Assembly: GCF_000383855.1 (NCBI RefSeq)
Contig: NZ_KB912877.1
Span: 2,530,732 to 2,594,731 of the forward strand
DNA: 64,000 bases
Source: Methylobacter marinus A45
GTDB taxonomy: Bacteria > Pseudomonadota > Gammaproteobacteria > Methylococcales > Methylomonadaceae
Direction: 5' to 3'
The notes below the pieces were generated by a model. The model saw only the letters and a list, made by a program, of their open reading frames with translations, made no database searches and was not told the origin of the DNA. The position numbers and the translations under genes are program-made. Below, in pieces: positions 57,771 to 64,000 of this stretch (positions are counted from its first letter, which is position 1; each line of letters starts with the position of its first letter).

Positions 57771-58871
57771 TTACAACAAGGATTTCAATAATTCAATGAA
57801 TTTGCCGATGTCGGCGGCCGTATTGGCTTGTCCCAGGCTGACGCGAATGGCGCTTCTGGCCAGCTCGGGTTCGACGCCCATGGCCGTCAGCACGGCGCTG
57901 GGCTCTCTGGCGCCGCTGGCGCAGGCCGAGCCGCTGGAAACGGCGACGTTTTTCTGGTCCAGCTTCATGAGCAGCATCTCGCCGTCGAGCCCGTCTATGC
58001 CGAACTGGACGGTATTGGGCAATCGCTGAGCCTGCCGGGCAAAAATCGTCAAGCCGGGGATGGTTGTCAAGCCCTCTTCGAGCTGTTCCCTTAAAGCGAG
58101 CAGGCGCCGGCCGCGTTCGGCCAGTTCCACTCCGGCCAGTTCCGCCGCTTTGCCGAATCCGACGATGGCCGCGACGTTTTCGGTGCCGGCTCTCAGATCC
58201 TGTTCCTGGCCGCCGCCCAGTAATAGCGGATTGATTTCGACGCCTTTTTCGAACACCAGGGCGCCGCAGCCTTTCGGCCCGTAGATTTTATGGCTGGATA
58301 GGGACATCAAGTGCACGCCGAGCTGATTGAAGTCTACCGGGATTTTTCCCAGCGCCTGCACGGCGTCCGTATGCACGAAAATCCGATGCGCCCTTAATTG
58401 CCGCGCATAGGCGGCCACATCCTGGATGACGCCGGTTTCATTGTTTGCCAGCATGAAAGACGCCAGGCCGGGCTTGCGCCTGATAATGGCGTCGATGGCC
58501 TCTTGGGTAATCAGGCCGTCGGCATCGACGGCAACGATGGCAAGCTCACGACCCTGGCTGTTCATGCGCTGGGCCGGTTCGGCAATGGAAGGGTGCTCAA
58601 TGGCTGAAATGGCAAGTCCGGCATCGGGGTTGCCCGCGGCCAGAGCCAGATTATTCGCTTCGGTGCCGCCACTGGTGAAAATGACCTGCGCAGGCTGTAC
58701 GCCAACCAGCGAGGCGACCTGTCCGCGGGCCGTCTCCAGGGCGCTTCGAACGACCCGGCCCGGACGGTACAGGCTGGATGGATTGCCGTAGAAAGTGGTG
58801 AGAAAGGGCAGCATCGCGTCCAACACCCGTTCGTCGATCGGGGTTGTCGCGTTATGATCAAGGTAGATCAT
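57771..58871 (-). CDS. iscS: Cysteine desulfurase (IscS/NifS type)
   Basis: The 366-aa PLP enzyme removes sulfur from cysteine for Fe-S clusters. The PLP Lys lies in LSSHKIYGPKG, the PLP-ring stacking region is HTDAVQALGK, and the persulfide Cys lies in SGSACASG. It is shorter than E. coli IscS (404 aa) and closer to NifS-type enzymes in length. It sits between iscR and iscA. Confidence 0.93.
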   Translation of the reverse strand: MIYLDHNATTPIDERVLDAMLPFLTTFYGNPSSLYRPGRVVRSALETARGQVASLVGVQPAQVIFTSGGTEANNLALAAGNPDAGLAISAIEHPSIAEPAQRMNSQGRELAIVAVDADGLITQEAIDAIIRRKPGLASFMLANNETGVIQDVAAYARQLRAHRIFVHTDAVQALGKIPVDFNQLGVHLMSLSSHKIYGPKGCGALVFEKGVEINPLLLGGGQEQDLRAGTENVAAIVGFGKAAELAGVELAERGRRLLALREQLEEGLTTIPGLTIFARQAQRLPNTVQFGIDGLDGEMLLMKLDQKNVAVSSGSACASGAREPSAVLTAMGVEPELARSAIRVSLGQANTAADIGKFIELLKSLL

Positions 58872-58876
58872 TTAAA

Positions 58877-59359
58877 CTAAGCTCTAGCTCCATTTTGGCG
58901 ATGGATTTCAATCACCCGCTCAGCATCTTGCTCCTGCCTTTTGGCAACTTCCTGAACCTGATGCCTTTCCAGCAATTCACCCAGACTGATGCCGGTCAGA
59001 TAATGGCGAATCTGTTCGCTCAATCCCATCCATAAGTCATGGGTCAGGCAGGCCTGGTTATTCTGGCAGTTGGCTTCGCCGCCGCACTTGGTGGAATCAA
59101 GCGGTTCATCGACGGCGGCAATAATATCGGCGATATTGATGTCATTGGCCTTGCGGCTGAGCTTGTAGCCGCCGCCCGGCCCGCGAACGCCTTTGACCAT
59201 GCCGGCACGGCGTAAACGCGCAAATAACTGTTCCAGATAAGACAGGGAAATTGTTTGACGAGTTGCAATATCGGTTAGGGTAACTGGCTTCTTCTGGCTG
59301 TGAAAAGCCAGGTCCAGCATAGCTGTCACGGCATAGCGGCCTTTAGTGGTTAAGCGCAC
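58877..59359 (-). CDS. iscR: Iron-sulfur cluster regulator IscR
   Basis: The 160-aa Rrf2-family winged-helix repressor has cluster ligands Cys92, Cys98, Cys104 and His107 (CGGEANCQNNQACLTHDLW), numbered the same as in E. coli. Holo-IscR represses the isc operon and tunes Fe-S synthesis. It starts the operon and is 5 bp upstream of iscS. Confidence 0.97.
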   Translation of the reverse strand: MRLTTKGRYAVTAMLDLAFHSQKKPVTLTDIATRQTISLSYLEQLFARLRRAGMVKGVRGPGGGYKLSRKANDINIADIIAAVDEPLDSTKCGGEANCQNNQACLTHDLWMGLSEQIRHYLTGISLGELLERHQVQEVAKRQEQDAERVIEIHRQNGARA

Positions 59360-59394
59360 AAGACTATCCTTTATAAATACAATAGGTTCTCATT

Positions 59395-59422
59395 ACTATA
59401 CTTAACCTAGCAAAATAGTCAA
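59395..59422 (-). promoter_or_regulatory. isc promoter with possible IscR site
   Basis: The minus strand reads TTGACT (59417-59422), a 16-bp spacer and TATAGT (59395-59400), a strong sigma-70 promoter 36 bp before the iscR ATG. The sequence AAAGTTGACTATTTTGC around the -35 fits the left half of the E. coli type 1 IscR site, supporting autorepression. Confidence 0.7.
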
Positions 59423-59626
59423 CTTTTATAGGGTCATTATTTTTATCTGCCGACGGTCATCCCTATTAAAGTATTAAACTATTGTAATCAGTTAGTTAAG
59501 GGTTTCTTAATCAGGTGCTTCCGGCCCCGTGACAAAGTCTTGCCGTTTGCATGAGCGGAATTGCCGGGACGAAGGGATGGGGCCGCGTGCCCGTAGGGAC
59601 GAAATGTCCGGGGCGCAAACCGGTGT

Positions 59627-60400
59627 CTAGATTTCTTCTTTCCGGTCTTCGTAGCCGTCCTCGATTTCACAGCCTTCCAGATCAGGCATCGGTGTCTCCG
59701 AATAGGTAATGCCGGCGTCATTCAGTGCTTTTTTCATGGTTTCTATCTGTTCATCCAGCACATGAATATGATCGAGCATGCGGTTGATGGCGTTGGCGAT
59801 GGGGTCCGGCATATCGGCTGTTGCGCCATAGGCGTCAAAGCCCATCTTGCTGGCGATCGCATCGCGCCCCATCGTTGCTTTTTTGACTTTGGTGTCGACG
59901 ATATGGCCCGGAATGCCGACTATCGTCGCGCCGGCCGGGACGGGTTTCAAGACGACCGAATTCGAGCCGACGCGGGCGCCTTGCCCGATCTCGATAGGTC
60001 CTAAAACCTTGGCGCCGGCGCCGATGACCACGCCGTTGTGCAACGTCGGATGGCGCTTGCCTTTCTGCCAGGTCGTGCCGCCCAGCGTGACGCCGTGATA
60101 CAACGTGCAGTCGTCGCCGATCACGGCGGTCTCGCCGATCACGACGCCCATGCCGTGATCGATAAAGAAGCGCCGGCCTATCTGGGCGCCGGGATGGATT
60201 TCGATGCCTGTCAGCCAGCGGCCGATATGGGCGATAAAGCGCGCCAGCCATTTGAAACCGGCGTTCCAGCAATAATGGCTGATGCGGTGAATCAGGATGG
60301 CGTGAATGCCGGGGTAGGCGGTAATGACCTCGAAAACGGATTGCGCCGCCGGGTCACGCTCGAAAACGCACAGGATGTCTTCTTTCAATCGGTTGAACAT
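59627..60400 (-). CDS. cysE: Serine O-acetyltransferase CysE
   Basis: The 257-aa enzyme acetylates serine for cysteine synthesis, which feeds the desulfurase next to it. A helical N-terminus is followed by the hexapeptide left-handed beta helix ([25 protein letters not shown], and [15 protein letters not shown]), with the conserved His in DHGMG and HGVTLGG. The C-terminal tail from about residue 175 is longer than the feedback tail in E. coli and acidic at its end. It lies between iscR and trmJ. Confidence 0.94.
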   Translation of the reverse strand: MFNRLKEDILCVFERDPAAQSVFEVITAYPGIHAILIHRISHYCWNAGFKWLARFIAHIGRWLTGIEIHPGAQIGRRFFIDHGMGVVIGETAVIGDDCTLYHGVTLGGTTWQKGKRHPTLHNGVVIGAGAKVLGPIEIGQGARVGSNSVVLKPVPAGATIVGIPGHIVDTKVKKATMGRDAIASKMGFDAYGATADMPDPIANAINRMLDHIHVLDEQIETMKKALNDAGITYSETPMPDLEGCEIEDGYEDRKEEI

Positions 60401-60401
60401 G

Positions 60402-61130
60402 TCATTGATTCCTTTTATGGCCCTGAGACATTCTCAGGATACCTCTGAGGATGTCCACTTCTTTGGTATCGAGTTGCGCGCGATTAAAAAGCCTGCGCAG
60501 GCGGCGCATGATCGATTTTGATTTGTCGGGATGCATGAAGCCGATATCGGTCAGGGCCTCATAGAGATGGTCGTAAAACATCTCCATTTGCGTCGTCGTG
60601 GCCTGCGGATCCTCGCCCTTGTCGCCGATCGTGATTTCGTGCGGCTGGCCGGAGGCGACGAACAGTTCATAACAGATCACCTGCACGGCCGCGGCAAGAT
60701 TCAATGAGCTGTATTCGCTGTTGCAGGGAATGCGCAGCAGATAACGGCACAGATCCAGCTCGTGGTTTTTCAGCCCGGAATTTTCCCGGCCGAAGATAAT
60801 GGCGGCTTTTGCCGTCCGGGCTTCAACAGCCAGTTTTTCGGCGCATTCGCGGGGCGTCATTTCCGGCCAGCTGATGGTCCGGCAGCGGGCGCTGGCGCCG
60901 ATCACCAGCTGACAATCGGCAACCGCTTCCTCCAGGCTTTGGCAGACAGTTGCGCGCGCGAGCACATCATCGGCGCCGGATGCCCGCGAGGTTGCCTCGG
61001 CGCTCGGAAAAATCTTGGGCGCGACCAGCCACAGATTATCCATCCGCATGTTCTTCATGGCCCGGGCGACGGCGCCTATATTGCCCGGATGCGAAGTTTC
61101 GACCAGAACGATTTTGATATTGGACAGCAA
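60402..61130 (-). CDS. trmJ: tRNA (cytidine/uridine-2'-O-)-methyltransferase TrmJ
   Basis: The 242-aa SPOUT methyltransferase has [21 protein letters not shown] at the N-terminus and the SAM-knot region [17 protein letters not shown] and [17 protein letters not shown]. It methylates the ribose of residue 32 in certain tRNAs. Like E. coli it sits beside isc genes and divergent from suhB. It lies 1 bp from cysE. Confidence 0.96.
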   Translation of the reverse strand: MLSNIKIVLVETSHPGNIGAVARAMKNMRMDNLWLVAPKIFPSAEATSRASGADDVLARATVCQSLEEAVADCQLVIGASARCRTISWPEMTPRECAEKLAVEARTAKAAIIFGRENSGLKNHELDLCRYLLRIPCNSEYSSLNLAAAVQVICYELFVASGQPHEITIGDKGEDPQATTTQMEMFYDHLYEALTDIGFMHPDKSKSIMRRLRRLFNRAQLDTKEVDILRGILRMSQGHKRNQ

Positions 61131-61220
61131 TGTTGTCTCTTCGTGGAAAAAAGAGTCAATTTTAGCAAAAGATTTGGTATGCTATGGATGTTTTCTACTT
61201 GCTCATTACAAATTCAGCCT

Positions 61221-62015
61221 ATGCAACCAATGCTTAATATTGCCGTCCGCGCCGCAAGAAGCGCCGGCGACCTTATCGTACGTTCCGCCGACAATGTCGG
61301 TCGTTTACGCATCAACCAGAAAAGCAGAAATGATTTTGCCAGCGAAATCGACCAAATGGCCGAGCGGGAGATCATAAACATCATCAAAGCCGCTTATCCC
61401 GAGCATGGTATCCTGGCTGAAGAAAGCGGCGAGCACAAAGGCAATGATTTTATCTGGGTGATCGACCCGCTGGACGGCACAACGAATTTCCTGCATGGCT
61501 TTCCGCAATATGCCGTTTCCATTGCCTTGATGCACAAAGGTAAAATCGAAGTGGGCGTCGTTTATGACCCGTTGCGCGATGAGTTGTTTACCGCCAAGCG
61601 CGGCGGCGGCGCCATGCTGAATAGCCGCCGTATTCGAGTCACGGCTCAGACCGGCTTGATGGGCGCGCTGATCGGCACGGGCTTTCCTTTTAAAAACCCA
61701 CAGCACCTCGATGCTTATCTGGGCATGTTCCGCGCTTTGTCGGCGGATTCGGCCGGTATCCGGCGGGCCGGCGCCGCGGCGCTGGACCTGGCTTATGTGG
61801 CCGCCGGCCGGTTGGACGGTTTCTGGGAAATCGGCCTGCATGAATGGGATATGGCGGCAGGCATCCTGCTGATCAAGGAGGCCGGCGGCGTCGTCACCGA
61901 TTTTTCCTTCAATGACAAATACATGGGATCGGGCAATGTGATCGCCGCCAACCCACGCATGCATCAAACCATGTATCAGGCGATTGAGCCGCATGTCACG
62001 GCCGCTTTGAAATAA
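61221..62015 (+). CDS. suhB: Inositol monophosphatase / SuhB
   Basis: The 264-aa enzyme has the lithium-sensitive phosphatase motifs ILAEESGEH and WVIDPLDGTTNFLHG, and the C-terminal WEIGLHEWDMAAGILLIKEAGG. SuhB hydrolyses inositol phosphate and in E. coli also acts in rRNA transcription antitermination. The ATG at 61221 gives MQPMLNIAVRAARSAG, which fits the E. coli N-terminus; the open frame upstream of it overlaps trmJ and is not coding. Confidence 0.96.
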   Translation: MQPMLNIAVRAARSAGDLIVRSADNVGRLRINQKSRNDFASEIDQMAEREIINIIKAAYPEHGILAEESGEHKGNDFIWVIDPLDGTTNFLHGFPQYAVSIALMHKGKIEVGVVYDPLRDELFTAKRGGGAMLNSRRIRVTAQTGLMGALIGTGFPFKNPQHLDAYLGMFRALSADSAGIRRAGAAALDLAYVAAGRLDGFWEIGLHEWDMAAGILLIKEAGGVVTDFSFNDKYMGSGNVIAANPRMHQTMYQAIEPHVTAALK

Positions 62016-62049
62016 GCAATAACCGAAAAGTACAAGCGGGTTGGTGAAG

Positions 62050-62093
62050 AAACCGCGCGGGATGCAGTCGTCTGCTTCCCGCGCGGTTTTTTT
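62050..62093 (+). terminator. Rho-independent terminator after suhB
   Basis: AAACCGCGCGGGA (62050-62062) pairs with TCCCGCGCGGTTT (62077-62089), followed by more Ts (seven in all). It is a strong terminator. Confidence 0.93.
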
Positions 62094-62174
62094 ATGCTTT
62101 AAAAATGATGCGGATGAGGCGTCAGGGTTGCCGAAGCCGGTTATTGATCCTGTTGCAGAATGCAGGACAGGGTT

Positions 62175-62208
62175 TCCGGTTGGCCGGCGCTTGCCGGGCG
62201 CAACCGGA
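62175..62208 (-). terminator. Hairpin after the TonB receptor gene
   Basis: TCCGGTTGGCCGGC with GCCGGGCGCAACCGGA forms a GC-rich stem 8 bp downstream of the receptor stop. There is no T-tract, so it is a weaker terminator candidate. Confidence 0.5.
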
Positions 62209-62215
62209 GAAGGGG

Positions 62216-64000
62216 CTAATAGGTCAACGTCAGGCCGACATTGAACGAGCGGCCCATGCCGGGCACCGCGGTTCCGGCCACGCTGGTTTCGCCAATGTAA
62301 GTACCGCCTAACGGCAGGGCGTAATTTTTATCCAGCAGGTTTTCTATGCCAGCGTCGATGCGCATATGCTTCCAGCTGTAACTGCTACGCAGATTCAGCA
62401 GTGCATATCCAGCTGTTTGCGGCTCCAGGCGCACGTCCTGTACATGGTTTTTGGCATCTACGATCTGGGTTTCAATCGTGCTGGTCCAGCCGCCCAATTG
62501 ATGCTCCAGTGATACCAGGGCATTAAACGGCATTTGCTGATACAGATTGCCGCCTGTGTCGTTGTTTTGTCCTCTGACATAGCTCATGATCGCTTTACCG
62601 GTCAGGCTGCCGTATTGGCTGGATTGCAGCAACAGTTTCTTGCCGAACACATCGACGCCGAACAGATGCGCATCAAAGTTGTTCAGTTGCAGCAGGTTGA
62701 AGCCGCCGCTCGCAGGGCTGGCGCAGGTTACACCGTTGGCCGGCTGGCACAGCTCGGCATCGATATAATTGTCGACGGTGGTATAAAAAGGCGTAACCTT
62801 GACTTGCCAGTCTTCCATGTTGGCGTCGTGCCAGTCGGCGGTCGCGCTGACAGTATGGGCGACTTCGGGCTGCAGATTGACATTGCCTACATAGCCGTTG
62901 CCGTCGCCGACCCAGTTGTTCATGAACATGCTCATGGGCATGACCATGGTCATGCCCATCATGTTCATCTTGGTGCCGCGCGACCAGGCATAGCGTTCGT
63001 AAAGGCTAGGCGAGCGGGTTTTTCTGGCAATGCCCAGCTCGTAAGTCTGCATATCGTTGAAGGTATAGCGCGCCAATGCCGTCCAGTCGATATTGACATC
63101 GGTACGTTTACGCTTGCTGCTGTTGAACGCTCCGGCCTCTTCGGTCACTTTGCCGTAGTCCATGACATTGCCGGCATCCATTTCCACACCGCCCACGCGG
63201 ATGCCGACCTGGGTCAGCCATTGCTGGTTCCAGCGGCCTTCCCATTCGGTGAATACATCAAACCGGTCGCGCTTGCCTTCAAAGATGTTCCAGAACGGCC
63301 CCGGCCCCTGCATCATTCGCATCGGGTTGGTGCCGATCGGATCCCACCAGTCATTCAGGCGGTAGCGTTGGTATTCGCTGCCGACGGTCAGCATATGCTG
63401 GTCGGTCAGGTCGATATTGGCCTTGACCAACAAGCCCTGGTTGATGCCGTGCGTATCCATGGGCATGGTCCGCCCCGTTTCGCCGCCTTTGTCCTTCAGG
63501 AAGTTCATCTTGTGCCGGGCATCCTCGTGATAAGCGCGCGTTTCCAGATTACCCCAGTCGAACTGGCTCTTGGTGGAAACATTGGCAAACCAGCTGTCAT
63601 CGCCGACCATGTCCATGCGCACATTGGGGAAGCCCTGATAAGGGATATTTTGTTGGCCTACTTTAATGATGGCCTGGTGATTGTCGTTGCGCAAAGCCAA
63701 TGACAGCGACTGGTTTTCGGAACGATAGAGCGAGGAGGCGACGACGTCATTGCCGTTGATTCGGTTGGCGGTCGTGAAATCGCCACCGGCTTTGTAATTG
63801 CGCGACTGTACCGAAGAACCCGTGTAAGTCAGTGAGGCATTCTCATTCGCGATCGAGGCGGAAATATTGCCGCCGTACGCATCGCCGTTGCTGCGGTAAA
63901 AGCCTGACATCTGGCCCCTGATCAAAGGCGCCTCGCCGTCCTCGGCAAATTCGGGGTCGGCCGAATTGACGCGAATGGTCCCGCCGATACTGTCGCCGCC
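62216..64000 (-). CDS. TonB-dependent receptor, OprC/copper-receptor-like (partial)
   Basis: The gene runs off the right edge; about 594 codons are visible. The start of the visible part (GGDSIGGTIRVNSADPEF) belongs to the plug domain, followed by the beta-barrel and the outer-membrane end VGLTLTY with a terminal aromatic residue. The barrel segments MSGFYRSNGDA and GRTMPMDTHG, and the Met-rich stretch MNMMGMTMVMPMSMFMNNW near the middle, resemble OprC/NosA-type copper receptors. Copper uptake would suit a methanotroph, but the ligand is inferred. The signal peptide and TonB box are outside the window. Confidence 0.85.
   Translation of the reverse strand, partial: GGDSIGGTIRVNSADPEFAEDGEAPLIRGQMSGFYRSNGDAYGGNISASIANENASLTYTGSSVQSRNYKAGGDFTTANRINGNDVVASSLYRSENQSLSLALRNDNHQAIIKVGQQNIPYQGFPNVRMDMVGDDSWFANVSTKSQFDWGNLETRAYHEDARHKMNFLKDKGGETGRTMPMDTHGINQGLLVKANIDLTDQHMLTVGSEYQRYRLNDWWDPIGTNPMRMMQGPGPFWNIFEGKRDRFDVFTEWEGRWNQQWLTQVGIRVGGVEMDAGNVMDYGKVTEEAGAFNSSKRKRTDVNIDWTALARYTFNDMQTYELGIARKTRSPSLYERYAWSRGTKMNMMGMTMVMPMSMFMNNWVGDGNGYVGNVNLQPEVAHTVSATADWHDANMEDWQVKVTPFYTTVDNYIDAELCQPANGVTCASPASGGFNLLQLNNFDAHLFGVDVFGKKLLLQSSQYGSLTGKAIMSYVRGQNNDTGGNLYQQMPFNALVSLEHQLGGWTSTIETQIVDAKNHVQDVRLEPQTAGYALLNLRSSYSWKHMRIDAGIENLLDKNYALPLGGTYIGETSVAGTAVPGMGRSFNVGLTLTY

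Noticed and set aside
60762-61220. N-terminal extension of suhB by about 150 codons
   Set aside because: It overlaps trmJ on the other strand, and the internal ATG at 61221 matches the normal SuhB start.
62534-63703. 389-codon frame antisense to the TonB receptor
   Set aside because: Antisense shadow; the opposite strand has clear receptor features.

Overview
The window is a continuous chromosomal stretch from a gammaproteobacterium, most likely an aerobic type I methanotroph (Methylococcales). That assignment is inferred. A K+-independent H+-pumping pyrophosphatase (hppA) lies next to a PPi-dependent phosphofructokinase (pfp), a pairing described in methanotrophs, and the rest of the gene set is gammaproteobacterial. 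No methane monooxygenase or rRNA gene is present to confirm it, and I saw no tRNA gene, intact transposase, integrase or CRISPR array.

Layout. 1-2365 (-): an Mla phospholipid-transport operon (mlaF-E-D and a GTGA-coupled STAS gene cut by the left edge). 2596-11052 (+): yrbG, kdsD, kdsC, lptC, lptA, lptB, rpoN, hpf, rapZ, mgtE, the conserved envelope/sigma-54 block, but without ptsN between hpf and rapZ. 11112-15166 (-): a small winged-helix protein, minE-D-C and a PiT phosphate transporter. 15373-18283 (+): TPP riboswitch, thiC and an unknown gene. 18424-20412: a lone tungstate/molybdate-type permease with moaC, moaD and moaE. 20477-25348: three pyrophosphate enzymes (ppa, hppA, pfp) and a DUF2797 protein. 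25621-28942 (+): ilvB-ilvN-ilvC.

From 28943 to 35843 lies an accessory zone. It holds a DinB-like gene between two 135-bp copies of the rtcA 3' end, the RNA-repair genes rtcBA behind a consensus sigma-54 promoter with divergent CARF-type rtcR, and a mosaic of palindromic repeats. That mosaic includes a possible attC site, a cassette-like gene and a possible degraded group II intron 3' end. 35844-37973 carries a lipoprotein-like gene and a YkgJ protein. 38020-41308 (-) is an operon of formate/nitrite channel, cyanase and a fused PP2C phosphatase/Ser-Thr kinase, with a candidate sigma-54 promoter. 41309-42333 has no gene but is rich in hairpins and repeats.

42334-47282 (-): DUF3581, a four-gene overlapping membrane/oxidoreductase operon and a membrane-anchored AraC regulator. 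47745-49653 (+): RegB/RegA-type redox two-component system, with a candidate small RNA divergent from it. 49656-52341 (-): mazG, a PfkB kinase, dgkA, gcvH. 52488-57365 (+): an RND efflux adaptor whose signal peptide is broken by a T9 tract, its RND pump and an alpha/beta hydrolase. 57423-61130 (-): iscA, iscS/nifS, iscR (no iscU), cysE, trmJ. 61221-62015 (+): suhB. 62216-64000 (-): an incomplete OprC-like TonB-dependent receptor, possibly for copper.

The sigma-54 gene and two candidate sigma-54 promoters are in the same window, linking rpoN to RNA repair and to nitrite/cyanate nitrogen use. The most unusual signals are the repeat-cargo mosaics around the DinB-like gene and 34539-35843, palindromes that supply stop codons to neighbouring genes, the T9 tract in the efflux adaptor, and the orphan minus-strand terminator beside regB.
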